DNA of 64,000 nt from contig NZ_GG669994.1 of NCBI RefSeq assembly GCF_000159315.1, positions 360,681-424,680 on the forward strand, read 5' to 3'. The DNA is from Lentilactobacillus hilgardii DSM 20176 = ATCC 8290 (GTDB lineage: Bacteria > Bacillota > Bacilli > Lactobacillales > Lactobacillaceae). Below are positions 55,807-64,000 of the stretch, one piece after another; the first letter of the stretch is position 1, and each line of letters starts with the position of its first letter. Under the pieces are notes generated by a model that saw only the letters and a program-made list of their open reading frames with translations, had not been told where the DNA came from and searched no databases. Made by a program: the position numbers and the translations under genes.

Positions 55807-55926
55807 ATGAAAGTAAGACCATCAGTAAAACCAATGTGTGAACATTGTAAAGTAATCAAAAGAAAAGGCCGTGTGATGGTGATTTGCTCAGCAAACCCTA
55901 AGCACAAACAACGCCAAGGAAAGTAG
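55807..55926 (+). CDS. rpmJ: ribosomal protein L36
   Basis: A 39-residue protein: [20 protein letters not shown], then [19 protein letters not shown]. The zinc ligands (C-x-x-C, Cys and His) are present, so this is the zinc form, one residue longer than the common 38. GAGGAGG precedes ATG. Sits between infA and rpsM as in most bacteria. Confidence 0.97.
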   Translation: MKVRPSVKPMCEHCKVIKRKGRVMVICSANPKHKQRQGK

Positions 55927-55952
55927 AACTTAAAACAGGAGGTGTGTACTAA

Positions 55953-56318
55953 ATGGCTCGTATTGCCGGAATCGATTTACCCCGTGACAAGCGAATTGTT
56001 ATCGGATTAACTTATATTTTTGGTATTGGTACAAGCACTTCAGAAAAGATTCTTGCACAAGCAGGTGTTTCTGAAGATGTTCGTGTCCGCGATTTAACTC
56101 CCGATCAAGAGGATAAAATTCGTGCGATTGTTAGTGACCTTAAGATTGAAGGTGACTTACGACGTGAAGTTAGCATGAATATTAAGCGACTCCAAGAAAT
56201 TGGCTCATATCGTGGTATGCGTCATCGCCGTGGTTTGCCTGTTCGTGGTCAAAACACAAAGAATAATGCCCGTACTCGTAAGGGAAAGGCAACTGCTGGA
56301 GTAGGCAGAAGAAAATAA
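55953..56318 (+). CDS. rpsM: ribosomal protein S13
   Basis: 121 residues; 30S head, contacts S19 and 50[52 protein letters not shown] are typical. GGAGG before ATG. Confidence 0.98.
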   Translation: MARIAGIDLPRDKRIVIGLTYIFGIGTSTSEKILAQAGVSEDVRVRDLTPDQEDKIRAIVSDLKIEGDLRREVSMNIKRLQEIGSYRGMRHRRGLPVRGQNTKNNARTRKGKATAGVGRRK

Positions 56319-56342
56319 AGATAAAGGAGGTCATCTGTTTTT

Positions 56343-56732
56343 ATGGTAAACAAGAAGTCAAGTCGTAAACGTCGGACTAAAAAGAATATTGCTTCAGGTG
56401 TTGCACATATTCATTCGACATTTAACAATACCTTAGTTATGATTACCGATACTCAAGGTAATGCAATTGCCTGGTCATCAGCAGGTGCTTTAGGTTTTCG
56501 TGGAAGTCGTAAATCAACACCATTTGCCGCTCAAATGGCTGCTGAAGCTGCTGCAAAATCGTCAATGGAACATGGTATGAAATCTGTAGAAGTTGCGGTT
56601 AAGGGTCCAGGTTCTGGCCGTGAAGCTGCAATTCGTGCACTTCAAGCTACAGGTTTGGAAGTTACAGCTATTCGTGATGTTACACCTGTACCTCACAATG
56701 GCTCTCGTCCTCCAAAGCGTCGTCGAGTTTAG
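56343..56732 (+). CDS. rpsK: ribosomal protein S11
   Basis: 129 residues; platform protein at the mRNA exit. [37 protein letters not shown] and [18 protein letters not shown] are typical. AAGGAGG before ATG 56343. Confidence 0.98.
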   Translation: MVNKKSSRKRRTKKNIASGVAHIHSTFNNTLVMITDTQGNAIAWSSAGALGFRGSRKSTPFAAQMAAEAAAKSSMEHGMKSVEVAVKGPGSGREAAIRALQATGLEVTAIRDVTPVPHNGSRPPKRRRV

Positions 56733-56827
56733 TTTTTATTGATTCAATATAGTGATGTTTAGTTTGCCTATACGTATTGATATATTGCACATGGACTCAC
56801 ACGTTTTGAAAGGGGTTAATGATAAGA

Positions 56828-57778
56828 ATGATTGAATTTGAAAAGCCTAACATTCATAAAATTGAAGAAACAAAGAACTTTGGTGAGGTTGTTGTGGAAC
56901 CACTCGAAAGAGGTTACGGTACTACTCTCGGGAATTCACTTCGCCGCACATTGTTGTCGTCACTGCCGGGTGCTGCTGTAACCAGTATCCAAATTGATGA
57001 TGTTCTTCATGAATTCTCAACAATTAAAGGCGTTGTTGAAGATGTTACCCAGATCATCCTGAATGTTAAGAAAATTTCGTTGAAATTGGATGGACCAGAA
57101 GACGAAGATGAAAACTTGGAAATTGATGTAATTGGCCCTGCTGATGTTACTGCCGGTGACATTCAAGGCGACAGTGATGTGACAGTTCTCAACCCTGATC
57201 TGCATATTGCTACCGTTGCTGAAGGTGCTACTTTCCATATGCGGTTAACAGCCAACAGAGGTCGAGGCTACGTTTCTGCTGTTGAAAATAAGAAACGTGC
57301 TACTGAGATGCCAATTGGCGTTCTTCCTGTCGACTCCATCTATACCCCAATCGAACGTGTCAACTATCAGGTTGAAAGTACGCGGGTTGGTCAACGCGAT
57401 GATTTTGATAAATTAACTTTGGATATTTGGACTAACGGTTCTATCACACCTAGTGAAGCGGTTAGTTTGGCAGCTAAGATCTTAACTGAACATTTAGAAA
57501 TGTTTGTAGACCTAACTGATGAAGCTAAGAATACCGAAATCATGGTTGAGAAAGAAGAAACCCATAAAGAAAAAATGCTGGAAATGACAATTGAAGAACT
57601 TGATTTATCTGTTCGTTCTTACAATTGTTTGAAACGTGCTGGCATTAATACTGTTCAAGAACTTACTGAAAAGACAGAAGCTGATATGATGAAAGTTCGG
57701 AATCTTGGACGCAAGTCACTTGAAGAAGTAAAAGAAAAGCTTGCTGCTTTGGGCCTTTCACTTCGTAAAGAAGATTAA
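56828..57778 (+). CDS. rpoA: RNA polymerase alpha subunit
   Basis: 316 residues; N-terminal dimerisation/assembly domain ([36 protein letters not shown]) and C-terminal DNA- and regulator-binding domain ([20 protein letters not shown]). ATG 56828 (MIEFEKPN) matches the family; an in-frame ATG at 56819 is closer to AAAGGGG and would add three residues. Confidence 0.97.
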   Translation: MIEFEKPNIHKIEETKNFGEVVVEPLERGYGTTLGNSLRRTLLSSLPGAAVTSIQIDDVLHEFSTIKGVVEDVTQIILNVKKISLKLDGPEDEDENLEIDVIGPADVTAGDIQGDSDVTVLNPDLHIATVAEGATFHMRLTANRGRGYVSAVENKKRATEMPIGVLPVDSIYTPIERVNYQVESTRVGQRDDFDKLTLDIWTNGSITPSEAVSLAAKILTEHLEMFVDLTDEAKNTEIMVEKEETHKEKMLEMTIEELDLSVRSYNCLKRAGINTVQELTEKTEADMMKVRNLGRKSLEEVKEKLAALGLSLRKED

Positions 57779-57806
57779 TTAATTTTATAAAGGAGGACAA
57801 CCGGAA

Positions 57807-58190
57807 ATGAGTTATCGGAAATTACAACGTTCCAGTGAACATCGACGCTCATTGCTTCGTAATTTAACCACTGAGTTGATTATTCATGGTCAAATTATCA
57901 CTACCGAAGCTAGAGCCAAAGAAGTACGTTCTACTGCCGACAAGATGATTTCACTTGGTAAGCGCGGTGATTTACACGCTCGTCGTCAAGCTGCTTCATT
58001 TGTTCGTAATGTGGTTGCTGATGTTAAGGAAGATGGCGATGACATTACTGTCACTACTGCATTGCAAAAGGTATTTGGAGAATTAGCTACTAAGTATTCT
58101 GATCGTAATGGTGGGTATACACGGATTCTTAAGACTATGCCACGTCGTGGAGACGGTGCACCTATGGTCGTATTAGAATTAGTAGACTAA
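57807..58190 (+). CDS. rplQ: ribosomal protein L17
   Basis: 127 residues; tunnel-exit protein. [37 protein letters not shown] and [19 protein letters not shown] are typical. AGGAGG before ATG. Last gene of the ribosomal block; two hairpins follow. Confidence 0.98.
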   Translation: MSYRKLQRSSEHRRSLLRNLTTELIIHGQIITTEARAKEVRSTADKMISLGKRGDLHARRQAASFVRNVVADVKEDGDDITVTTALQKVFGELATKYSDRNGGYTRILKTMPRRGDGAPMVVLELVD

Positions 58191-58300
58191 ATTTTCATTT
58201 ATTTTTCTAAGCATAATTGTCACATTTTCACGAGAATCACTCAGGTTTTTGGTATAGAACGTCATGATGGTGGGATTGATAAATCCCTAGTCTAGTTTGA

Positions 58301-58347
58301 ATGTGGAATAAATTCCACGCACTAATCACTTGTTAGTGATTTTTTTG
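58301..58347 (+). terminator. terminator region behind rplQ
   Basis: GTGGAAT/ATTCCAC (58301-58318) is followed by AATCACT/AGTGATT (58324-58341) and a run of T to 58347. The second hairpin is the likely terminator. The rest of the 194-nt gap to ecfA1 has no other clear element. Confidence 0.7.
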
Positions 58348-58384
58348 TACATAAAATGATGTCAGAAAATATGAGGTCAATTTG

Positions 58385-59218
58385 ATGAAAGATATAGTTC
58401 AAGTAGACAAAATTTCTTATAATTATCCGGACCAACCGTTACTGTTTGATCAATTATCCTTAGATGTTCATGAGGGTGAGTGGTTGGCTATCATTGGTCA
58501 AAACGGAAGTGGGAAAAGTACACTTGCCAGATTAATTGATGGGCTAATTGTTTTAAATGAGGGACACATCACTGTTGATGGATTACAAGTAAACGATCAA
58601 AATATCTATAACGTTCGAAGCAAAATAGGAATTGTTTTTCAAAATCCGGAAGATCAATTTGTTGGCGCAACAGTAGAGGATGATGTTGCCTTTGGCTTGG
58701 AGAATCAGTTGTTTGACCGTAGTAAAATGCATGACATTGTTGAAGAAAGTTTAAAGAGTGTGGGAATGTGGGATTTTCGTGAACGAATCCCTGCCAATTT
58801 ATCTGGTGGGCAAAAGCAGAGAGTTGCAATCGCTGGGATTATAGCCCTTAGTCCTAAAATTATCATTTTAGATGAAGCTACCAGTATGTTAGACCCTCGT
58901 GGAAGAAAAGAAATTTTGGAATTGGTTCAACGACTTAAGAATGAAAACCATTTAACCGTCATTTCAATTACTCATGACATCGATGAAGCTGCAGGCGCAG
59001 ATAGAGTGGTTATTTTAAATCATGGGGAAATTATTGATGAGAATACACCGCGGGGAATTTTTTCCCATCCGGACAAGCTAAGACAAATTGGACTTGATGC
59101 GCCCTATACATCTAAATTGCTTGCAGCTTTGAGCAAGCGTGGCGTTAGTGATGAAAAGTCATATATGAATGATGAGGAGTTAATCGCATGGATACAGCAA
59201 TTAGTCTCAACAAAGTAA
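58385..59218 (+). CDS. ecfA1: ECF transporter ATPase EcfA1
   Basis: 277 residues; one of two ATPases of the group II ECF vitamin uptake module. Walker A GQNGSGKST, Q-loop FQNPEDQFVGATVEDDVAFG, signature LSGGQKQRVA, Walker B IIILDEATSMLDPRGR. ATG 58385 has GAGG upstream; a TTG one codon earlier is the alternative. It overlaps ecfA2 by 31 nt. Confidence 0.96.
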   Translation: MKDIVQVDKISYNYPDQPLLFDQLSLDVHEGEWLAIIGQNGSGKSTLARLIDGLIVLNEGHITVDGLQVNDQNIYNVRSKIGIVFQNPEDQFVGATVEDDVAFGLENQLFDRSKMHDIVEESLKSVGMWDFRERIPANLSGGQKQRVAIAGIIALSPKIIILDEATSMLDPRGRKEILELVQRLKNENHLTVISITHDIDEAAGADRVVILNHGEIIDENTPRGIFSHPDKLRQIGLDAPYTSKLLAALSKRGVSDEKSYMNDEELIAWIQQLVSTK

Positions 59219-60060
59219 CTCATACTTATCAGGCGAACACGCCCTTTGCTCAAAATGCAATAGATAATGTTACACTTCAAATTTCAAAGGGCTCTTTTAC
59301 GACGATAATCGGTCATACAGGGAGTGGAAAGTCAACCTTGGTTCAACACATCAATGCTCTTTTAAAGCCAACGGAAGGGCATCTAGAGGTCTTAGGAAGA
59401 GTTATAGATCCCAATACAACAAACAAGAACCTCAAGGCGTTTAGAAAACACGTCGGAATGGTTTTTCAATTTCCGGAAAAACAGTTATTTGAAGAAACAG
59501 TTTTAAAAGATATCATGTTTGGCCCTAAGAACTATGGTGTAAATGATGGCGAAGCAAAAAAATCTGCCTTTAATGCGATGGAGTTAGTGGGCTTGGATAA
59601 GGCATTGGCGGATAAATCACCGTTTGATTTGTCGGGTGGACAAATGAGACGGGTTGCAATTGCCGGGGTGTTGGCAATGAATCCTGAAATTCTTATACTG
59701 GACGAGCCTACTGCGGGATTAGATCCGCGAGGACATCAAGAAATCATGGATCTTGCTCGGTATCTCAATAAAAATAAGCAAATGACAATTGTCCTCATTA
59801 CTCACCAGATGGACGATGTTATTGATTATGCGACAAATGTTATCGTGATGGATAAGGGAAAAGTTGTTAAGGTTGGGTCACCTGCACAAGTCTTTAGTGA
59901 TCCAAAGTGGGTTTACGGTATGCAACTAGATTTACCAAGCAGTGCGGAATTTGCACAACAGCTAAAAAAAGCAGGGGTTAATATTGGTCAGTTGCCGTTA
60001 ACAATAGATGCTCTTGCAGACAGAATTGTGAGACTTGTCGGGAAAGGAGATACCAAATGA
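59188..60060 (+). CDS. ecfA2: ECF transporter ATPase EcfA2
   Basis: 290 residues; the second ECF ATPase. Walker A GHTGSGKST, Q-loop FQFPEKQLFEETVLKDIMFG, signature LSGGQMRRVA, Walker B ILILDEPTAGLDPRGH. GGAG inside ecfA1 precedes ATG 59188; the 31-nt overlap suggests coupled, equal synthesis of the ATPase pair. It overlaps ecfT by 4 nt. Confidence 0.96.
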   Translation: MDTAISLNKVTHTYQANTPFAQNAIDNVTLQISKGSFTTIIGHTGSGKSTLVQHINALLKPTEGHLEVLGRVIDPNTTNKNLKAFRKHVGMVFQFPEKQLFEETVLKDIMFGPKNYGVNDGEAKKSAFNAMELVGLDKALADKSPFDLSGGQMRRVAIAGVLAMNPEILILDEPTAGLDPRGHQEIMDLARYLNKNKQMTIVLITHQMDDVIDYATNVIVMDKGKVVKVGSPAQVFSDPKWVYGMQLDLPSSAEFAQQLKKAGVNIGQLPLTIDALADRIVRLVGKGDTK

Positions 60061-60851
60061 GTAATTTCATTTTTGGACGATATCTTCCCGGTCATTCGTG
60101 GATTCATCAGATGAGCCCCCAATCGAAACTATTATTAAGCTTTTATTTTGTTATTATTATTTTTTTTGCAAACAATCTTATTTCTTATGGAATCCTATCT
60201 ATTCTTATTCTTATTGTCATTTTACTTTCAGGTATTTCAATTATGTATTTTCTAAAGGGAATTCGGCCATTAATATGGTTAATTATTTTTACCGTCTTAC
60301 TTCAAATTTTATTTAGTAGTGGTGGACGAGTCCTTTGGCATTTTGGCCCATTCTCTGTAACTAATGAAAGTTTGATAAACGGTGGCTTCATTTTTATGAG
60401 GTTTTTACTGATTATTATGATATCGACTGTTTTAACATTAACGACCACTCCTCTAGCTATTGCTGATGGTGTTCAGACGATACTTAAGCCATTGAAAAAA
60501 GTGAAATTTCCTGTTGATACATTAGCATTGATGCTATCCATTGCACTTCGATTTGTTCCTACACTAATGGACGAAATGGAAACTATTATGAATGCTCAAC
60601 GTGCGCGGGGAGTTGATTTTGGGTCAGGGAGTCTAAAACATAGGGTTAAGGCTGCTGTTCCATTGCTGGTGCCGCTATTTACAGGTGCTATTAACCATGC
60701 TGAGAATCTTTCAACAGCAATGGAAGCTCGCGGATTTTCAGACAGCGAGCATCGGACTAAATATCGGCAGTATCGTTGGCAAGTAAAAGATACGATCAGC
60801 TGGCTCTTTTTTTTAGCTATTGGGGCAGTTGTTATATTTATTAGAAAGTAG
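60057..60851 (+). CDS. ecfT: ECF transporter transmembrane subunit EcfT
   Basis: 264 residues; the shared scaffold that links the ATPases to exchangeable S components. About six to eight hydrophobic segments and the two Ala-Arg-Gly coupling motifs (NAQRARGVDFG and TAMEARGFSDS) are visible. It starts within ecfA2 (ATGA) and abuts truA. Confidence 0.96.
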   Translation: MSNFIFGRYLPGHSWIHQMSPQSKLLLSFYFVIIIFFANNLISYGILSILILIVILLSGISIMYFLKGIRPLIWLIIFTVLLQILFSSGGRVLWHFGPFSVTNESLINGGFIFMRFLLIIMISTVLTLTTTPLAIADGVQTILKPLKKVKFPVDTLALMLSIALRFVPTLMDEMETIMNAQRARGVDFGSGSLKHRVKAAVPLLVPLFTGAINHAENLSTAMEARGFSDSEHRTKYRQYRWQVKDTISWLFFLAIGAVVIFIRK

Positions 60852-61655
60852 TTGGTCATAATTACGAGTCGTTACAAAATAACTTTTATGTATGATGGTA
60901 CAAATTTTAGTGGGTTCGAAAGACAGCCTAACAGAAGAACAATTGAAGGCGTCTTAACTCAAAAAGTCAATGTGATGGCAAAATTGCCTGAGCCACCGAT
61001 TATTATATATGGTTCGGGGAGAACCGATGCAGGCGTTCACGCAGTCGCACAAGTTGCTCACTTTGATTTTCCGTTTGATTTATCGGCTGAAGCTATTTAT
61101 CGCGGGTTGAATAGCATGCTGCCATTAGACATGGAAATTACGAAAGTTGAAAAAGTCAGTAATGACTTTCATGCACGCTATGATGTTTCTGGGAAAAAAT
61201 ATTTTTATAGAATGTATCTTGGAGAATTTCAAAACCCGTTTAAGAGAAACTATACAGGACATTGGAAATTTCCAATTGACATGGAGAAAGTTAATCATGC
61301 ATTAGCAGATTTAGTGGGAGAACATGACTTTTCAAGCTTTGTTGCTTCTGGATCGACGGCCCGTTCTAATATTAGAACGATTTATTCTGCATCTGCCAAA
61401 TTAGACCAGGCGGAAAATGAAGTGCATTTAGAGTTTTATGGAAATGGATTTTTGTACAATATGGTTCGAATTATGGTAGGAGTTGTAGCTGAAATCGGTT
61501 CAGGAATGCGTCCAGAAAGTGATGTTCTAAGATTATTTGAAGTAAAGGATCGTGATCAGGCTCGAAGAACGATGCCTGCATCCGGTCTTTACTTGAAACG
61601 TGTCTTCTATGAGGGCGACGATCCTGAGCACCCAACAAAATTGCCTAAACGTTAA
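60852..61655 (+). CDS. truA: tRNA pseudouridine synthase A
   Basis: 267 residues; forms pseudouridine 38-40 in the tRNA anticodon arm. YKITFMYDGTNFSGFERQ, catalytic aspartate in GSGRTDAGVHAVAQVAHFD, FHARYDVSGKKYFYR and GNGFLYNMVRIMVG are conserved. The start is taken as TTG 60852, immediately after the ecfT stop; the Shine-Dalgarno is poor, so the exact start is uncertain and coupling to ecfT is likely. Confidence 0.93.
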   Translation: MVIITSRYKITFMYDGTNFSGFERQPNRRTIEGVLTQKVNVMAKLPEPPIIIYGSGRTDAGVHAVAQVAHFDFPFDLSAEAIYRGLNSMLPLDMEITKVEKVSNDFHARYDVSGKKYFYRMYLGEFQNPFKRNYTGHWKFPIDMEKVNHALADLVGEHDFSSFVASGSTARSNIRTIYSASAKLDQAENEVHLEFYGNGFLYNMVRIMVGVVAEIGSGMRPESDVLRLFEVKDRDQARRTMPASGLYLKRVFYEGDDPEHPTKLPKR

Positions 61656-61674
61656 CGATTTTACTGAAAAATAA

Positions 61675-61703
61675 TTGACTTTCCGCAGAATTATTTGTAT
61701 TAT
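61675..61703 (+). promoter_or_regulatory. promoter of rplM-rpsI
   Basis: TTGACT (61675-61680), 17 nt, TATTAT (61698-61703). The open frame that covers it is not part of rplM. Confidence 0.8.
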
Positions 61704-61709
61704 GTTAGT

Positions 61710-61775
61710 TGGTATTGTTTGCCCCACGATGAGCCCCGGAAACTTATTTGGTGTCGAACAAACACAGAACTTGGA
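61710..61775 (+). ncRNA. L13 leader candidate
   Basis: About 65 nt between the promoter and the Shine-Dalgarno of rplM, with TTGTTTG (about 61717-61723) and CGAACAAAC (61756 onward) as outer helix and GCCCCACGATGAGCCCCGG, TTTGGTGTCG inside. L13 leaders of this size are known in Firmicutes; the match here is by layout, not by search. Confidence 0.5.
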
Positions 61776-61785
61776 GGAATATAAA

Positions 61786-62229
61786 GTGCGTACAACATAT
61801 ATGGCAAAACCTGGTGAAGTAGAACGTAAATGGTACGTTGTTGACGCAACAGACGTATCGTTAGGACGTCTCTCATCAGTAGTCGCTTCAATTTTAAAAG
61901 GTAAAAATAAACCTACTTACACTCCAAACGTTGATACTGGTGATAATGTCATTGTTATCAATGCCGGTAAGGTAGGATTAACAGGTCGTAAGGACAAAAA
62001 CAAGATTTATTATCACCATACTCGTTTCATTGGTGGTTTAAAGCAAAAGACAGCTGGTGAGTTCCGTGAAAAGAACCCAGAAAAGCTTATTGAAACTTCA
62101 GTTAAAGGAATGCTTCCTCATGGAACATTAGGTCATAAGATCGGTTTGAAGTTACATGTCTATGCAGGTCCTGAACATGATCATCAAGCACAGAAACCAG
62201 AAGCATTAGACATTAAGAACCTAATTTAA
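61786..62229 (+). CDS. rplM: ribosomal protein L13
   Basis: 147 residues; early-assembly 50S protein. [39 protein letters not shown] and [10 protein letters not shown] are typical. GTG 61786 follows TTGGAGGAA; the frame is open back to 61675 but that part is promoter and leader. Probably autoregulated through its leader. Confidence 0.97.
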   Translation: MRTTYMAKPGEVERKWYVVDATDVSLGRLSSVVASILKGKNKPTYTPNVDTGDNVIVINAGKVGLTGRKDKNKIYYHHTRFIGGLKQKTAGEFREKNPEKLIETSVKGMLPHGTLGHKIGLKLHVYAGPEHDHQAQKPEALDIKNLI

Positions 62230-62242
62230 GGAGGAACTCACT

Positions 62243-62635
62243 TTGGCTCAAGTACAATATCGCGGCACTGGCCGTCGTAAAGATTCAGTTGCGCGTGTAC
62301 GTTTAGTACCCGGAACTGGTAAAATTATTATGAATGATAAAGCAATTGAAGATTACATTCCATTTGCTAATTTACGTGAGGTTGTTGTACAACCGTTTAA
62401 CGTTACTGAAACACTTGGTAACTACGATACATTAGTTAATGTTAATGGTGGTGGCTTTTCAGGACAAGCAGGTGCAACTCGTCATGGTATTGCACGTGCA
62501 TTGCTGTCAGTTGACCCAGACTTCCGTGGACCATTAAAGCGTGCGGGTTTGTTAACTCGTGACGCTCGAATGAAAGAACGTAAGAAGCCAGGTCTTAAAA
62601 AGGCACGTAAAGCTTCACAATTTTCAAAGCGTTAA
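62243..62635 (+). CDS. rpsI: ribosomal protein S9
   Basis: 130 residues; its C-terminal tail touches the P-site t[42 protein letters not shown] and the tail [12 protein letters not shown] are conserved. Start TTG 62243 after AAGGAGG, 13 nt from rplM. Confidence 0.98.
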   Translation: MAQVQYRGTGRRKDSVARVRLVPGTGKIIMNDKAIEDYIPFANLREVVVQPFNVTETLGNYDTLVNVNGGGFSGQAGATRHGIARALLSVDPDFRGPLKRAGLLTRDARMKERKKPGLKKARKASQFSKR

Positions 62636-62655
62636 TATTTACTTTATTTATTATG

Positions 62656-62686
62656 AAAAACACCTTCAAAGAGAAGGTGTTTTTTA
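62656..62686 (+). terminator. terminator of rplM-rpsI
   Basis: AAAAACACCTTC pairs with GAAGGTGTTTTT around a short loop, followed by more T. Confidence 0.93.
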
Positions 62687-62957
62687 TTTAGCTGTAATTT
62701 ATTAGTGTTTATGAGTTAACCTGTTAAAGTAAACTAAGTAGCAAACCAATGCTTCAATAATTTAATCCACTATATGTTAGTATTAATTTTGAAGATTTAA
62801 GACAGGAACAAAGGTATCAGATGAGTATATTTTGGTCATCATTTCGAGGCTTGAGAAACGATATTTCAAAAATTCATTTAACTGGTCTTGGAAATGTTTA
62901 GGGATATTCTAAAAAAAATATAAGCTCATTTTTAATACCAAGAAACGGTGTTATTGT
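62687..62957. other. gap upstream of the ECF S component gene
   Basis: About 270 nt with no firm gene. An ATG frame at 62821-62901 would give a 26-residue peptide (MSIFWSSFRGLRNDISKIHL onward) behind a weak AAAGG; there is no supporting evidence. No known riboswitch boxes were seen. The only promoter recognised is the extended -10 immediately downstream. Confidence 0.5.
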
Positions 62958-62967
62958 CTGGTATAAT
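62958..62967 (+). promoter_or_regulatory. extended -10 promoter of the S component gene
   Basis: TGGTATAAT (TATAAT at 62962-62967 preceded by TG) with no good -35; the start codon is 27 nt further on. Confidence 0.6.
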
Positions 62968-62993
62968 ATACCCATCTAAACAGGAGATAGAAA

Positions 62994-63590
62994 ATGGCAG
63001 AGAAGAAAAAAACGTTAAGATTTAATTTGTTGGCAATGTTCATAGCTATTATTATTCTGCAAACCTCGATTCCTTTGATTGGTTATATCCCAATTGGTCC
63101 ATTGAGCATTACAATTATTTCTGCGACTGTCACAATTGCTACAATTTTGATGGGAACGAGAGATGGCGCTATTATTGGAGGCGTCTGGGGGTTGATTACA
63201 TTTATTCGAGCGTATATTTGGCCAACAAGTCCCTTAGCGACCATTGTGTTTGTCAATCCAGTTGTTTCAGTGTTACCGCGAGTCCTGATTGGAGTAGTCG
63301 CAGGTGTCACATATCACGCACTAAGAAAATGGATCAAAAGACAAGCAGTCAGCGTTTCAATAGCCGCTATACTCGGATCCCTGACAAATACAATTTTTGT
63401 ATTAGGATTAATTTATCTTTTTTATAAAGCAAAGGCACCACAACTATATCAAATAAATATCAGAGAATTAATGCCTTATTTACTTGGTGTTGTTGGAACA
63501 AATGGTATTCCCGAAGCTATTTTTAGTGGCATTGTGACACCCTTAATCGCTTTGCCGCTTCAGAAAGTTCTAAAGGGACGTTTGGACTAG
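62994..63590 (+). CDS. ECF transporter S component
   Basis: A 198-residue membrane protein with about six spans and the look of an ECF substrate-binding subunit: FNLLAMFIAIIILQTSIPLIG, PLSITIISATVTIATILMG, GAIIGGVWGLITFIRAY, NPVVSVLPRVLIGVVAGVTY and LGVVGTNGIPEAIFSGIV. The Asn-Pro plus Pro-Arg block resembles pantothenate-type (PanT-like) S components, but the substrate is not secure. It would use the EcfA1A2T core encoded 2 kb upstream. GGAGA before ATG 62994. Confidence 0.85.
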   Translation: MAEKKKTLRFNLLAMFIAIIILQTSIPLIGYIPIGPLSITIISATVTIATILMGTRDGAIIGGVWGLITFIRAYIWPTSPLATIVFVNPVVSVLPRVLIGVVAGVTYHALRKWIKRQAVSVSIAAILGSLTNTIFVLGLIYLFYKAKAPQLYQINIRELMPYLLGVVGTNGIPEAIFSGIVTPLIALPLQKVLKGRLD

Positions 63591-63604
63591 TTGATAATGG
63601 TATG

Positions 63605-63651
63605 AAAAAAGGCCAACAACGAAGAAATACATTGTGTGACCTTTTAAAAGA
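63605..63651. terminator. weak bidirectional terminator candidate
   Basis: AAAAGG and CCTTTT with inner ACAA/TTGT form an imperfect hairpin between the convergent S component and DUF2187 genes. Confidence 0.4.
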
Positions 63652-63652
63652 A

Positions 63653-63934
63653 TTATTTCTTAGCGGGTTTGTCATCTTTATCTTCTTTATCGCTGTCAGG
63701 CTCTTTAATCTTAGGTGCAGCTTTAATTAACTTCAAATGACGGTTGTTAATGACAACTTTCTTGTGATACTTGTCAATGATTTCAGGGTCATCAGATTCA
63801 AATGTGATTAAAAATGAGTTCGTATAGCTTTTATCAATAAAGCCCTTGAACGTTTGTTTTTCAATCTTAAACGAAACCTCATCACCAACATTGAATTTTG
63901 ATTGCGCTTCTGATACTTCGGTGTTTTTAGCCAT
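63653..63934 (-). CDS. DUF2187-like small protein
   Basis: A 93-residue cytoplasmic protein. The core KFNVGDEVSFKIEKQTFKGF, SFLITFESDDPE and KKVVINNRHLKLI matches the short SH3-like DUF2187 (YkvS-type) fold. The tail is highly charged (KEPDSDKEDKDDKPAKK). Function unknown. Start ATG 63934 with GGAG upstream. Its promoter lies at the window edge. Confidence 0.75.
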   Translation of the reverse strand: MAKNTEVSEAQSKFNVGDEVSFKIEKQTFKGFIDKSYTNSFLITFESDDPEIIDKYHKKVVINNRHLKLIKAAPKIKEPDSDKEDKDDKPAKK

Positions 63935-63969
63935 TGGTTTCCATCTCCAGATTTTAAGTGTCAGATGAT

Positions 63970-63998
63970 AACATAACCGATATTGTCGAATTTGTCAA
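63970..63998 (-). promoter_or_regulatory. promoter of the DUF2187-like gene
   Basis: On the minus strand TTGACA (63993-63998), 17 nt, TATGTT (63970-63975), 35 nt before the start codon. Confidence 0.7.
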
Positions 63999-64000
63999 TA

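Noticed and set aside
62821-62901. 26-codon frame upstream of the ECF S component
   Set aside because: Weak ribosome-binding site, no promoter of its own, and no recognisable features.
1-64000. CRISPR arrays, insertion sequences, prophage or integrase genes, rRNA genes
   Set aside because: No regular spacer-repeat pattern, transposase or phage genes, terminal repeats or rRNA sequence were found on either strand.

Overview
The window is a chromosomal stretch from a low-GC Gram-positive bacterium of the family Lactobacillaceae. The evidence is the complete str/S10/spc/alpha ribosomal block with lactobacillus-type protein sequences, a lysine riboswitch, a T-box ahead of serS, a CtsR-box ahead of ctsR-clpC, Shine-Dalgarno sites rich in GGAGG, and frequent TTG and GTG starts. 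A secreted protein whose N-terminus resembles the cell-wall-binding half of brevis/buchneri-type S-layer proteins points to a heterofermentative species near Levilactobacillus or Lentilactobacillus. That placement is inference. No insertion sequence, prophage, CRISPR array or rRNA gene is visible.

Left part (1-26 kb, accessory and housekeeping singles). argJ-argB-argD make ornithine precursors. Converging on them is a minus-strand group: a YbjQ-family gene, a secreted propeller-like protein, and an S-layer-type gene split by one in-frame amber codon. Next come small plus-strand units: acetyltransferases, an RluA-type pseudouridine synthase, a DUF1003 membrane protein, an XRE/DUF3278/55-aa membrane module with repeated operator-like motifs, a short UvrA-like ATPase, a His-tailed 46-aa membrane peptide and a MerR-like mini-regulator. 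A cation exporter (CDF) follows a structured untranslated region and is followed by a DtxR/MntR regulator. Then come a split ThrE-type exporter, a PadR/DUF1700/DUF4097 envelope-stress-like operon, a PAP2 phosphatase, lysine-riboswitch-controlled lysP, a lacD-type aldolase and a deoxynucleoside kinase.

Middle (26-40 kb). A T-box-controlled serS is followed by a candidate small RNA with two C-rich loops. Next is a cluster of eight tRNA genes (Val, Lys, Leu, Thr with anticodon AGT, Gly, Arg, Pro, Pro). After it come ctsR-clpC (protein quality control), rpoB-rpoC with an attenuator-like leader, and a convergent prepilin peptidase gene for competence.

Right part (40-64 kb). rpsL-rpsG-fusA, then the S10-spc-alpha block from rpsJ to rplQ including secY, adk, infA and rpoA. 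It continues into ecfA1-ecfA2-ecfT-truA (vitamin-uptake core plus tRNA pseudouridylation), rplM-rpsI, an ECF substrate-binding S component, and a convergent DUF2187 gene. Several ribosomal transcription units begin with structured leaders that are probably autoregulated.

The most interesting items are the amber-interrupted S-layer gene and its odd leader, the candidate small RNA behind serS, the unexplained structured RNA ahead of the CDF exporter, the promoter-plus-terminator leader of rpoB, the XRE/DUF3278 module, and the A34 tRNA-Thr.
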